From Fidelibacterota bacterium UBA7301 (GTDB taxonomy: Bacteria; Fidelibacterota; Marinisomatia; Marinisomatales; TCS55), in assembly GCA_002471845.1 (NCBI GenBank), contig DKQT01000036.1:71756-129996 (forward strand): a DNA stretch of 58,241 nt. The letters run 5' to 3'. The position numbers were made by a program, and so were the translations under genes. Shown in pieces: positions 1-9,700 of this stretch. How positions within the stretch are numbered: the first letter of the stretch is position 1; every line of letters starts with the position of its first letter. The notes under the pieces were generated by a model. It made no database searches and had not been told where the DNA came from. It saw only the letters and a list, made by a program, of their open reading frames with translations.

Positions 1-808
1 TTTTAACAGGGAATCCATCCATAGATGCCTGTAAGGCACAGATTGGATCAATTTCAGTAATAATGACCCGTGCGCCGGCACCCCGGAGAGAAGCTGCAGA
101 TCCTTTGCCCACATCCCCATACCCGGCGACAATAGCTACCTTGCCGGCCAACATCACATCTGTTGAGCGTCGAATCGCGTCCACCAATGATTCTTTACAT
201 CCATATTTATTATCAAATTTTGATTTAGTGACAGAATCATTCACATTGATAGCCGGCATGGTGAGTGTCCCGTTTTTCACGCGCTCATACAAGCGATGAA
301 CACCGGTGGTTGTTTCTTCCGAAAGCCCCTTTATCCCGGCAACAAGTTCCGGGAATTCATCCAAGACCATATTAGTCAAGTCACCACCGTCATCGAGGAT
401 CATGTTCAGTGATTGGCTCTCCTCAAAAGCGAATAATGTTTGTTCGATACACCAGTCAAATTCTTCTTCGTTCATGCCTTTCCAGGCGTAAACGGGTACG
501 CCGGTTGCGGCAATCGCTGCAGCGGCGTGATCCTGCGTTGAAAAAATATTACAGGATGACCACGTCACTTCCGCTCCCAATTCTTTCAGCGTTTCAATCA
601 ACACGGCCGTTTGAATAGTCATGTGTAGGCAGCCGGCGATCCGTGCTCCCTCCAACGGTTTGGACGGTCCGTATTCCTCACGAATGGCCATGAGTCCCGG
701 CATTTCTGCTTCCGCCAGGGTGATTTCCTTCCGTCCCCATTCAGCCAGGGAAATATCCTTTACCTTATGAGGCAATCTATCGGTCTGGGTCATTTCCGGT
801 AATGCCAT
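1..808 (-). CDS. ahcY: Adenosylhomocysteinase, partial (C-terminus beyond the window)
   Basis: S-adenosylhomocysteine hydrolase splits SAH into homocysteine and adenosine in the cytoplasm, closing the methyl cycle fed by the adjacent metK. The first 269 residues are present and run off the left edge; the family is about 430 residues. Visible marks are the substrate-site stretch DGGDLT near residue 138, NVNDSVTKSKFDN near 190, and the NAD-binding GYGDVGKGSA near 228. The start ATG (806-808) lies 2 bases after the metK stop and has AGGA about 7 bases upstream, so the two are almost certainly co-transcribed. The identification is secure; only the missing 3' part is unknown. Confidence 0.95.
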   Translation of the reverse strand, partial: MALPEMTQTDRLPHKVKDISLAEWGRKEITLAEAEMPGLMAIREEYGPSKPLEGARIAGCLHMTIQTAVLIETLKELGAEVTWSSCNIFSTQDHAAAAIAATGVPVYAWKGMNEEEFDWCIEQTLFAFEESQSLNMILDDGGDLTNMVLDEFPELVAGIKGLSEETTTGVHRLYERVKNGTLTMPAINVNDSVTKSKFDNKYGCKESLVDAIRRSTDVMLAGKVAIVAGYGDVGKGSAASLRGAGARVIITEIDPICALQASMDGFPVK

Positions 809-810
809 GA

Positions 811-2004
811 CTAATTCCTTTCCGCAACGGCTGATTTCAGCGCATCAACCATATCTGTTTTTTCCCAGGTAAATAATTCATTTTCTCTGCCGAAATGTCC
901 ATTGGCGGCTGTTTGTCTATACCGTGGGGATTTTAATTTCAAGTGATTGATAATTCCACCGGGACGCAGTGGAAATACGTACTGGGCAACTTCTGTCAGT
1001 GCCTCATCCGAGAGTTCACTCGTCCCGAATGATTTCACATAAAATGATGTGGGCTCAGCCACGCCAATGCCGTAGGACAACTGCACCTCGCATTTGTCCG
1101 CCAATCCTGCCGCAACAATATTCTTGGCAATATAACGGGACATATAAGTAGCAGAACGATCAACTTTGGAAGGATCTTTCCCTGAGAAAGCACCGCCGCC
1201 ATGGGGAGCATATCCACCGTAGGTATCCACAATGATCTTGCGTCCCGTCAATCCTGTATCGGCTTCCGGACCCCCAAATACGAAACGGCCTGTGCCATTT
1301 ACAATAAAGGAATTTTCATAAGGAAGACCGCAATTATCCAAGACAGGTTTGATCACTTTTTCAATGACTTCGGCTTCCACAAAATCATGTTCTGCAGACT
1401 CAGATTCAAATTGATCAAGCATATCATTATGCTGTGTGGCGATAACCACTTTTGTTATGGAAACCGGTATGCCATTTTCATAAGCAACAGAAACCTGGGA
1501 CTTGCTGTCAGGCCGCAGCCAGGGAATGGTACCATCCTTGCGCAGATCAGTCATACGCTCCACTAATCTATGGGATAAGTGGATGGGGAGCGGCATCAAT
1601 TCTTTCGTTTCATTACAAGCAAATCCAAACATAAGGCCTTGGTCACCGGCACCTTGTTCATTGTGAAGGCCTGCACCTTCATCCACGCCTTGGGCAATAT
1701 CCGGGCTTTGTTTATCCAGCATGGAAATTACCTTTACATGTTCATTTTCCATTCCGTAGGCTCTATCGGTATAGCCGATTTCACCTAAGGTATCTTTTAC
1801 GACCCGTTCTACATCAACGAATCCATTTGAGCGCACTTCACCAGACACAACAACTGTCCCGGTCGTTGCCAGTGTTTCACAGGCCACATGGGATTCCGGA
1901 TCTTGCTCGAGAAGCTTATCCAAAATGGCGTCGGATATTGCATCACAGACTTTATCCGGGTGACCTTCTGATACAGATTCAGAAGTAAATACAAATTTGC
2001 TCAT
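811..2004 (-). CDS. metK: S-adenosylmethionine synthetase
   Basis: Methionine adenosyltransferase makes SAM from methionine and ATP in the cytoplasm. The 397-residue length is normal. The protein opens with the family start and GHPDK at residues 14-18 (ATP/Mg site), then GAGDQGLMFG near 118 and the glycine-rich GGGAFSGKDPSKVDRS near 265-280. An AAGGA sequence about 9 bases before the ATG supports the start. ahcY follows after 2 bases, forming a methyl-cycle pair. The 96-base spacer upstream, toward hpf, was checked for a SAM riboswitch and none was recognised. Confidence 0.97.
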   Translation of the reverse strand: MSKFVFTSESVSEGHPDKVCDAISDAILDKLLEQDPESHVACETLATTGTVVVSGEVRSNGFVDVERVVKDTLGEIGYTDRAYGMENEHVKVISMLDKQSPDIAQGVDEGAGLHNEQGAGDQGLMFGFACNETKELMPLPIHLSHRLVERMTDLRKDGTIPWLRPDSKSQVSVAYENGIPVSITKVVIATQHNDMLDQFESESAEHDFVEAEVIEKVIKPVLDNCGLPYENSFIVNGTGRFVFGGPEADTGLTGRKIIVDTYGGYAPHGGGAFSGKDPSKVDRSATYMSRYIAKNIVAAGLADKCEVQLSYGIGVAEPTSFYVKSFGTSELSDEALTEVAQYVFPLRPGGIINHLKLKSPRYRQTAANGHFGRENELFTWEKTDMVDALKSAVAERN

Positions 2005-2100
2005 TTAATTTTTCCTTATTCTTATTTAATTACAGACACAGAAATTACATTCTCTTCCAAATAGACTCCAAAAGAATGGAAACGGAGCGTCAATCCTTTT

Positions 2101-2391
2101 CTACCGGTGATTTTTCCAACGATCCACGATTTTTGCAATTTGATGATCCATTTTTTCAATACACAAATCAATTGATTTAAAGCCGTTCGGCGAGGAAGAT
2201 TTTGCATTTAAATTATGCTGTGGAATATGAAGATTTATTTCTGTCATAAACATACTATTTTCGTGTGAAAGAATAATGTAACAATTATTGATCCTATCGA
2301 AATGTTTTTCTAAACGTCTTACCTGTGTCTCTACATACTCCCTCAAATCCTCAGGAACTTGAAAATGACGTGCCGTAAATTCAATATTCAT
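2101..2391 (-). CDS. hpf: Ribosome hibernation promoting factor, short form
   Basis: A 96-residue HPF/YfiA-family protein that would bind the 30S decoding region and silence ribosomes under starvation. The N-terminus MNIEFTARHFQVPEDLREYV is followed by a basic helix (QVRRLEKHFDRI), and the rest fits the beta-alpha-beta-beta-beta-alpha fold. It lacks the C-terminal dimerisation domain of long HPF, so it is the short type. AGGAG lies 5 bases before the ATG. It sits 15 bases after pckA and upstream of metK in the same direction. The gene symbol is by family; raiA is an alternative name. Confidence 0.88.
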   Translation of the reverse strand: MNIEFTARHFQVPEDLREYVETQVRRLEKHFDRINNCYIILSHENSMFMTEINLHIPQHNLNAKSSSPNGFKSIDLCIEKMDHQIAKIVDRWKNHR

Positions 2392-2406
2392 TAATTCTCC
2401 TTTCTT

Positions 2407-4026
2407 CTATTGATCCAAAACTGGACCGGCATTTCGGACTTCAGAATCACCTAAATCATACTGTTCAAAATTTTTCTGGAATTTTTTTACCAGTTCTATG
2501 GCAGTAGACCGATACTCTCCCTGGTCTTGCCACACCTTGTCAGGAATTAGCAAATTAGCATCAATATCGCCAAGCAACTTCGGCACTAAAATGCCAAAAT
2601 ATGGATCCACCTCAAATTCCGAATCATTGATACTGCCATCCAAAATAGCATAGATAATCTTTCTTGTTACCGGCAATGAAATCCGTTTCGCACCGGATTG
2701 GGCATTGGCCCCCACCCATCCTGTATTCACCAGGAATGCCGGTACATTGTGCTGTTTCATTTTTTCCCGCAGTAATTCAGCATACTTCAAGGGGTGCAAG
2801 GTTAAGAACGGTCCGCCAAAACAAGGTGAAAAGGTTGCAGTCGGTTCGGTGATACCCCTTTCGGTACCGGCGACTTTAGCCGTATATCCACTGATAAAAT
2901 GGTACATGGCCTGTTCCGGAGTCAATTTAGCCACCGGAGGCAGAACGCCGTAGGCATCACAGGTGAGAAAAATAATTGTGTCCGGATGACCCGCCACTGC
3001 AGGTTTACCCTTACATAAAATTGAATTATCAATAAAATTCAGGGGGTATGATACACGGGTATTTTCAGTGTTGGACCCATCATTATAATCCACAACGCGG
3101 GTGTTTTCATCATAGACTACATTTTCAAGCAACGCCCCGTGGCGGATCGCATTATAAATATCCGGTTCATGTTCAGGATTTAAATTAATAGCCTTCGCAT
3201 AACATCCGCCTTCAAAATTAAAGATCCCATCGTCAGACCAGCCATGTTCATCGTCTCCAATCAATGGCCGCTTCGGGTCCGTGGATAAGGTTGTTTTCCC
3301 CGTGCCGCTCAACCCGAAAAAGATAGCCGTATTGCTGCCATCCTCCTCCACATTGGCGGAACAATGCATAGATAAAACACCCTTTAGTGGCAGCATATAA
3401 TGGAGGACTGAAAAAATTCCTTTTTTCATTTCGCCCCCATATTCGGTACCACCAATAATGGCAATCCGTTTACCCATATGAAAAATGATAAATGTCTCAG
3501 AATTCATCCCATGTTTTTCAAATTCTTCATTAAAAACGCTGGATGCGTTGATGATAGTAAAATCAGGGGTAAAGTTGTCTAAATCACCTGCTTGGGGACG
3601 GATAAACATATTATGAACAAAGTGGGCCTGCCAAGCTCGTTTGGCCAGAATCCGAACATTGATGCTGTACTTGGGATCAAAACCGGCAAAGCCGTCAAAC
3701 ATATAGGTTTTGGACTCATCCGTATTATAATAATTCACGACCTTCTCGTAAAGTTCATCAAAGATGGCTTCATCCACCTTTTGATTTACAGGCCCCCACC
3801 ACAGGTTATCGGTAGAGGTAGGTTCATCCACGATATATTTATCTTTCGGAGACCTTCCCGTATACTTACCCGTACCGACTATTGTAGCCCCTCGGGGACC
3901 AATCACCCCTTCATTATTGATCACAGTTTCTTCGATTAATTTTTCTACAGACAAATTCCGATGGACTTTATCTACTCCGGTCAATCCCAGTGATTCAAGT
4001 CCCAAATCTTTTCCAGCGACAAGCAT
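2407..4026 (-). CDS. pckA: Phosphoenolpyruvate carboxykinase (ATP)
   Basis: Converts oxaloacetate and ATP to PEP, CO2 and ADP, the entry step of gluconeogenesis, in the cytoplasm. At 539 residues it matches the bacterial ATP-dependent class. The PEPCK-specific stretch YGGEMKKG and MHCSAN precede the kinase-1a P-loop GLSGTGKTTLS near residues 238-248 and the kinase-2 segment GDDEHGWSDDG near 256-266. A strong AGGAG lies 6-7 bases before the ATG. It sits 8 bases downstream of the Xer gene, so co-transcription is likely although the functions are unrelated. Confidence 0.96.
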   Translation of the reverse strand: MLVAGKDLGLESLGLTGVDKVHRNLSVEKLIEETVINNEGVIGPRGATIVGTGKYTGRSPKDKYIVDEPTSTDNLWWGPVNQKVDEAIFDELYEKVVNYYNTDESKTYMFDGFAGFDPKYSINVRILAKRAWQAHFVHNMFIRPQAGDLDNFTPDFTIINASSVFNEEFEKHGMNSETFIIFHMGKRIAIIGGTEYGGEMKKGIFSVLHYMLPLKGVLSMHCSANVEEDGSNTAIFFGLSGTGKTTLSTDPKRPLIGDDEHGWSDDGIFNFEGGCYAKAINLNPEHEPDIYNAIRHGALLENVVYDENTRVVDYNDGSNTENTRVSYPLNFIDNSILCKGKPAVAGHPDTIIFLTCDAYGVLPPVAKLTPEQAMYHFISGYTAKVAGTERGITEPTATFSPCFGGPFLTLHPLKYAELLREKMKQHNVPAFLVNTGWVGANAQSGAKRISLPVTRKIIYAILDGSINDSEFEVDPYFGILVPKLLGDIDANLLIPDKVWQDQGEYRSTAIELVKKFQKNFEQYDLGDSEVRNAGPVLDQ

Positions 4027-4034
4027 TTTTTCTC

Positions 4035-4955
4035 CTATTTTCCACCATGGGGGTGGGCTTGTTCATAAACTTTTTTCATTTTTTCAGGCTGCACATGTGT
4101 ATATACCTGTGTTGAGGACAGGCTGCTATGCCCCAACAAATCCTTTACCGCACGAATGTCAGCCCCTCTATCCATCAAATGCGTGGCAAAAGAATGACGC
4201 AAAATATGGGGCCCTAACCTATTGCCTTCGGCCACAAATTTGATGTAATTCCGAATTCTTCTTTGAACTGTACTTGTGGGAACACGATTCTTTTTAGCGT
4301 TTACAAATAAAGGTGTGGTTTTGGGCCTAGAATTGAACGACAATACGCGATTTTTAAGGTAATTTTCTAACCAAAATTTCGCTCTATTTCCAAAGGGAAT
4401 CAACCGTTCTTTATCCCCTTTTCCATGAACCTTGACCAATTGTTTTTGGGCATCAACCGATCCGATATTCAAGGCGATTAATTCACTTAACCGCATCCCC
4501 GTGGAATAAAATAATTCCATAATGGCTCGATCCCGAAGCCCAATATCAGTCGAATCATCTGGACTTTCCATCAAAGCATCAATCACTTTCTGATCAATAA
4601 AATTGGGTAGCGATTTAGGTACCTTCGGCGTTTTCACATGGATGGCAGGGTTATGGGTAATCTGTTCGGACCGCATTAAATACTTATAAAATGACTTGAT
4701 GGAGGCTAAACGGCGCGCTACTGTTTTGTTAGAAATAGGTTTGCCCCTATATTTACTATCAAATTCACTCGCTAAAAATCCTCGAATTGCCTGCCTGTTG
4801 ACTTGATCAAACTCGGAAATATTATTCGGTAAAAAGTTAATAAATCTAGTCAGATCATTTTGATACGCTTTAATGGTATGGTCTGAAAACCCTCTTTCCT
4901 TTTTGAGATATAAATAAAATTCAGAGAGGGTGGCAGCGCTATCCATAAAATGCAT
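4035..4955 (-). CDS. Tyrosine recombinase XerC/XerD
   Basis: Site-specific recombinase of the Xer type, expected to resolve chromosome dimers at dif with a partner. An N-terminal SAM-like core-binding domain (residues about 8-95) is followed by the catalytic domain. Active-site residues are visible: Arg in STGMRLSEL, Lys in HGKGDKERL, HILRHSFATH (His and Arg), LLGHSS (His) and the nucleophile Tyr in QVYTHV. The ending VYEQAHPHG resembles XerC more than XerD, but one copy cannot settle this. The start overlaps the end of rluD by 17 bases; Met4 would cut that to 8. Neighbours are housekeeping genes, so this is not an integrase of a mobile element. Confidence 0.88.
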   Translation of the reverse strand: MHFMDSAATLSEFYLYLKKERGFSDHTIKAYQNDLTRFINFLPNNISEFDQVNRQAIRGFLASEFDSKYRGKPISNKTVARRLASIKSFYKYLMRSEQITHNPAIHVKTPKVPKSLPNFIDQKVIDALMESPDDSTDIGLRDRAIMELFYSTGMRLSELIALNIGSVDAQKQLVKVHGKGDKERLIPFGNRAKFWLENYLKNRVLSFNSRPKTTPLFVNAKKNRVPTSTVQRRIRNYIKFVAEGNRLGPHILRHSFATHLMDRGADIRAVKDLLGHSSLSSTQVYTHVQPEKMKKVYEQAHPHGGK

Positions 4956-5901
4956 CCATTTGAATGGTACTCATATCTTCCGGAATCGGTGCTTCTATGG
5001 TTATATCCTCCTTTGAAACAGGATGCAAAAAAGTAATCTGCTTGGCGTGAAGGGCATGTCGGCCAATTTGTTTTAAGGCCTGGATCAATGCCCCGGTGAC
5101 TTCAGGAATAAATCCTTTTGTTTTATTTGCCCCACCTCCATATTTCTCATCACCAAAAATCGGATGATTCATACTGGCTGAATGTACACGAATTTGATGG
5201 GTTCGACCAGTTTTTGGATAAAATGCTACCTGACTTAAATATTGGTCCTGGTTAATTACCTTAAATCGAGTCAAAGCCTGTCTCCCTGATTCATTGATTT
5301 CATAGGAGGTTGGATCTGTCCTCTTACGCCTGATTGGACTATCAATTTCTCCCTCCATTTCCTTCCAGCTGCCCCAAGTTACACCGGTGTATTCTTTCTT
5401 TACAGTTCGATTTTCAAACTGCGCGGCGAGACCGGCATGGGATTGATTATTTTTCGCCGCCAGGAGAACACCGGAAGTATCCTCATCCAGGCGATGAACA
5501 ATACCGGGCCGTAGGCTGCCATTTATATCGGACAAGTAATCAAAATGAAAGACCAATGCATTCACCAAGGTTCCGCTCCTGTTCCCCACCCCGGGATGGA
5601 CGACCATGCCAGCGGTTTTGTTAACAGCGATGATATCATCATCTTCATAGAGAATCTCCAAGGGAATATTTTCCGGTTCTATCCAATCCAATTCCTGTTC
5701 CAACACCGGGCTAGAATAATGAATTATTTCTGTACCGTCCAATTTTAATCCAGGTTTTGCGGGAAAATCATTCACCAAAACAAGTCCATCTCGAATCATA
5801 TTTTGAATCTGAGTCCGGCTTAAATTGGATAATTGAGAAGTAAGAAATTTATCCAGGCGGATATTCTCACCACCCGAAGCTGAAATCGTTTGTTTATTCA
5901 A
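4939..5901 (-). CDS. rluD: RluD-family large-subunit pseudouridine synthase
   Basis: Isomerises uridines to pseudouridine in 23S rRNA (helix 69 in the E. coli enzyme). An S4 RNA-binding domain occupies about residues 12-65 (IRLDKFLTSQL, RTQIQNMIRDG). The catalytic domain contains VHRLDEDTSGVLL near residues 136-148, where the Asp of HRLD is the catalytic residue, and GRTHQIRVH near 235. The start overlaps the lspA stop by 4 bases (ATGA), which indicates translational coupling. The exact target (RluD rather than RluA/RluC) is by overall architecture and by the usual lspA-rluD neighbourhood. Confidence 0.9.
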   Translation of the reverse strand: MNKQTISASGGENIRLDKFLTSQLSNLSRTQIQNMIRDGLVLVNDFPAKPGLKLDGTEIIHYSSPVLEQELDWIEPENIPLEILYEDDDIIAVNKTAGMVVHPGVGNRSGTLVNALVFHFDYLSDINGSLRPGIVHRLDEDTSGVLLAAKNNQSHAGLAAQFENRTVKKEYTGVTWGSWKEMEGEIDSPIRRKRTDPTSYEINESGRQALTRFKVINQDQYLSQVAFYPKTGRTHQIRVHSASMNHPIFGDEKYGGGANKTKGFIPEVTGALIQALKQIGRHALHAKQITFLHPVSKEDITIEAPIPEDMSTIQMDAFYG

Positions 5902-6368
5902 GCGGTCTGTTCGGTCCGTTTTCGTTCTAAAATCAGTGAATCGACCAATACAAAACTCATTCCCACGGTTACGCAGGAATCGGCAATATTGAATACATAC
6001 CAGTGATAATCCCCGATCATGAAATCAAGGAAATCCACAACTTCTCCAAGAAATACACGATCAATCAAATTCCCGATTGCCCCTGCAAGAATCAAGGCAA
6101 TCCCGATTCGAATAACAATTCCGTGGTTCTTAATCGTCCAAAGGTACCAAAGGAGAAAACCGCTGAAAATGAGGGATATGGCAGAAAAGACATAAATCCC
6201 GAATGGAAAATTAATTCCAAATGCCATACCATCATTGGTGATATAGGTTAAATGAAAAAATTCCGGTATGACCGGAATTGATTCATACAAAGTCATCGTA
6301 GTACGTACGGCCGCCTTTGATATTTGGTCTGTGAGTACCAAGATGGCGCTCACAAACAGTATTCTCAT
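5898..6368 (-). CDS. lspA: Lipoprotein signal peptidase (signal peptidase II)
   Basis: Inner-membrane aspartic protease that removes signal peptides from prolipoproteins after lipidation. At 156 residues it has four hydrophobic segments and the conserved blocks TNDGMAFG (about 50), GNLIDRV (about 102) and FNIADS (about 131); the Asp in the last two blocks form the catalytic pair. It overlaps both the DksA/TraR-like gene upstream and rluD downstream by 4 bases (ATGA). Several lipoproteins in this window (TlpA-like, cyclophilin, TPR and LolB-like proteins) would be substrates. Confidence 0.95.
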   Translation of the reverse strand: MRILFVSAILVLTDQISKAAVRTTMTLYESIPVIPEFFHLTYITNDGMAFGINFPFGIYVFSAISLIFSGFLLWYLWTIKNHGIVIRIGIALILAGAIGNLIDRVFLGEVVDFLDFMIGDYHWYVFNIADSCVTVGMSFVLVDSLILERKRTEQTA

Positions 6369-6775
6369 GCTAAGCCGAGCTTTTCGTTTTCTTTACACTC
6401 AACACACTTGGTGGCATTGGGGACTTCCATCATCCGTTCTTCCGGAATCAGTTCATCACAAATTTTACAAACACCAAAACTACCTTCTTTAATACGTTCC
6501 AGAGCAATTTCAAGATTCTTAAAATAATCACTGCCCCGGTTCATGAACATAAAGTTTTTTTCCTGCTCGTGGGAATCGGTACCTGCATCTGCCATATGGA
6601 GGCTGTAAATCGAATCCGGAGTGACACCACCCTGTTTATTCGAAGCAGTTCCAAGCCCTTCACGAATTGTATCCACATCTTCGGAAACAAAACCCATTTT
6701 TGCTTCAATTTCTTTCCGAAACTTAACCAGTTTTGCTTTTGAATATCTTTTTGCCAATTTTCTTTTTCCTTTCAA
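6365..6775 (-). CDS. DksA/TraR-type zinc-finger regulator
   Basis: A 136-residue protein of the DksA/TraR family, which binds the RNA polymerase secondary channel and alters promoter response, often with ppGpp. A basic N-terminus (MKGKRKLAKRYSKAKL) leads into a helical region with ADAGTDSHEQEK, the block typical of the YteA/TraR-like branch. The C-terminal zinc finger has four cysteines as CKIC and CVEC near residues 101-127. It overlaps ileS and lspA by 4 bases each. Whether it acts like E. coli DksA is not shown; the acidic tip motif DxxDxA is not clearly present. Confidence 0.85.
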   Translation of the reverse strand: MKGKRKLAKRYSKAKLVKFRKEIEAKMGFVSEDVDTIREGLGTASNKQGGVTPDSIYSLHMADAGTDSHEQEKNFMFMNRGSDYFKNLEIALERIKEGSFGVCKICDELIPEERMMEVPNATKCVECKENEKLGLA

Positions 6776-9700
6776 ATATTCACTCGTTCTAATCCAAACT
6801 GAACTTTTTGATCGCCGATCTGAAAACTTCCATTATATTCACCGGCATTCTCTTCTTCAACTAGTTCAACTGCTAACACTTCATTTTTGAAAAAATCTTC
6901 AAAGGATTTAATCGCTTCTCCCACCGGGCCCTTGAGATTTCCATAAATTTTTATTCTATCTTCGACCGCGAAATTAGCATTTTTTCTCATGGTTTGCACC
7001 TGTCTAATTACATCTCTTACAATGCCTTCTTTTAATAGTTCATCGGTCAATTTTGTCGTCAATCCAACGGTGACATGATCATCTCCGGAGGCTGTGAATC
7101 CATCAGCTGATTCTGTTTCGATAAGCAGGTCATCCCGGCTGATGATTATGGTATCATCATTGAGGTTAATCGAATAACATTTTTTTGAACGAATTTCTGC
7201 TAGGATCTCATGGCCATCGGCATCATTCAAATAATTCTGAATGGCCGGCAGTTCTTTACCGAACTTCTGGCCCAAAACAGGCAAATTCGGTTTAATAATA
7301 TATTTTATCAATTCTGATTCCGACTCAGCGCGGCAAAGTGATTTTACATTGAGTTCATCCAAAACAATATTTTGCTGATTAAAAATAAAGTCGGCAATTG
7401 CATCATCTTTCACGGTAAAAGAAAGTTTTGCCAGAGGTTGGCGAATTTTTAAGTTTCCTTTGTTCCGTGCTGACCGGCCCAATTCAACAATGCGGCGCAG
7501 GCTGTCCACCTTATTCATAAGATCAATGTCAATTTTACTTTCATCCGCAACAGGATAATCGCACAGGTGGACACTTTCAGGTGCTGCTTCATCCATATTA
7601 CGCACCAGATTTTGATAGATTTCTTCTGTAATAAATGGCAGGACAGGCGCCAAAACTTTGACCACGTTAGTGAGAACTTCATACAACACAGTGTAGGCAG
7701 CCTGTTTGTCCCCATCATCCTCACTTTTCCAAAACCGGCGGCGGCTGCGTCGGATATACCAATTAGATAATTCCTCCAGGAAAAGTGCAAACTTTTTCAT
7801 CATTTTATCGGAACGAAATTCGTCCAGCGCCAATCTTGAATCACGAATTAAAGTTTGGAGTTTGGACAAAACCCATTTATCCATTATGTTGAATTCGCTA
7901 TCGGTAATCTTTGTTTTCTTCGGTTCAAATTCATCTACGGCAGCATAGGTGGCGAAAAAGGAGTAAGAATTCCAAAACTGGATCAGTTTTTTGCGGACTT
8001 CATTCCCGTGGGTATAACCAAACAATAAATTGTGCTCGGGATTTTGTGCCCCATATAACCAGCGCATCACATCAACGCCCATTTTTTCGGCCGCGTCATC
8101 AAACCAGATGGCATTCCCCCAGGATTTGTGCATATCCTGACCATCTTCCGCTTTTACCAAAGCATGGCCTAACAAATTCTTGAATGGCGCCCTTTCTTCC
8201 AGCAGGGCGGACATGGCCAATAGTGAGTAGAACCAGTTACGGAATTGCCCCGGGAATGATTCCGTTACAAAATCGCCGGGGAACCATTCATTCCAATAAT
8301 CTTTATTGTTGTTGTAACCCATTGTAGAAAACGGGACAATACCGGCATCCAGCCAGGGATTGCCAACATCCAAAATTCTTGTCCCGATTAGACCGTTCTC
8401 AGGATGTTTTATTTTAACCTTATCTATCCAGGGGCGGTGGGGGCTGTTGCCTTCAAATTCGTCCCAGCCTTCAACAGCTAGTTTTTTTAATTCTTCTTTT
8501 GATCCCACCACAAAAAAAGAGTCATCCTCAAAGGTCCAAATGGGCAAGGCCAATCCCCAAAACCGTTTTTTGGAAATCATCCAATCGCTCATATTATCCA
8601 GCCATTCGTGTTCCCTATCCTGCCCCCAGGCTGGGATCCAATTGATTTCATCCACCACTTTTTTAATTTTGTCCCGCCAATCCATATTGATATACCACTC
8701 ATCCACCAGGCGGAAGACCAACTCATCACCGGAGCGCCAGCAGTGAGGATATACATGGGGATAATCTTCTACATGGACCAATAATCCCCGTTTTTTCAGA
8801 TCATCAATTATAGTTTGGGTTGTTTCCTTGTCCGTAGCACTTTTGCCCGATAGCCAGCCGAACTTATCGGTGAATTTTGATTCTTCATCCAGGGGGGCAA
8901 TGCTCACTATGCCCAGATTATTACCGATCTTATTATCAATATCCCCGCATCCCGGCGCCATGTGGACAATGCCGGTTCCTTCGCCGCCTACTACAATATC
9001 ATTGCCCATATTATCTTTCCCCGGATCAACAACCTGGTGCTGGGATTTCCCCGTAGCATTCTGAGCTTTAAGGTTATCATTTACATAAGGATATCCACCC
9101 GGATCAGATTGAGCTTCCAAATCATCATAAGGGCCATTATAAGTCCAGCCCACCATGTCTTTACCTTTTATGGTCCCGAGAATCTCATAGCCGCCCCGCT
9201 CTTTAAAAATCTGGGTGATGGTTTTGAGTTTAGGGACACCTTCGATCCATTGTTTCTTTTCCTTGAATTGTTTATCCAGGCGCTTGAATTCCAGGTTATC
9301 CTGAGCGAAATAATAAATGAATCCATCGGCGGCTTTAAGTTTCACATAATCGAGGTTGCCGTTGACACCGGCGATGACATTAGATGTGAGCGTCCAAGGT
9401 GTGGTGGTCCAGATCAATAAATATTCATTTTCTTTTTCTCTAAGGGGGAAGCGGACAAAGACCGCTTTGTGGGCCACTAACTTTCGCCCTTCAATGATCT
9501 CCATCTGGGAATAGGAAGTTCCCGATCGCCCGGACCATGGCACTACATCGGAATCGCGATAAATTTTTCCTGCTTCAAATAATTTTTTCAGGAAGCCCCA
9601 AATGGTATAATTATTTTCATCGGACATGGTGTAGTAAGAATTGTCCCAGTCCATCCAGTAACCGAGACGCTTTGATTGTTCAGATTGTACACCGGAAAAT

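Noticed and set aside
1201..1566. 121-codon plus-strand ORF antisense to metK
   Set aside because: It lies wholly inside metK, with no start signal and no recognisable domain; metK is certain.
2005..2100. SAM riboswitch upstream of metK
   Set aside because: The spacer is short and lacks the conserved cores and stems of known SAM classes; no terminator is present.
4035..4955. Integrase of a prophage or genomic island
   Set aside because: The enzyme has Xer length and motifs, sits among housekeeping genes, and no phage, att or tRNA target is nearby.
8962..9420. 152-codon plus-strand ORF antisense to ileS
   Set aside because: Shadow of the ileS reading frame; no family features and no independent start signal.
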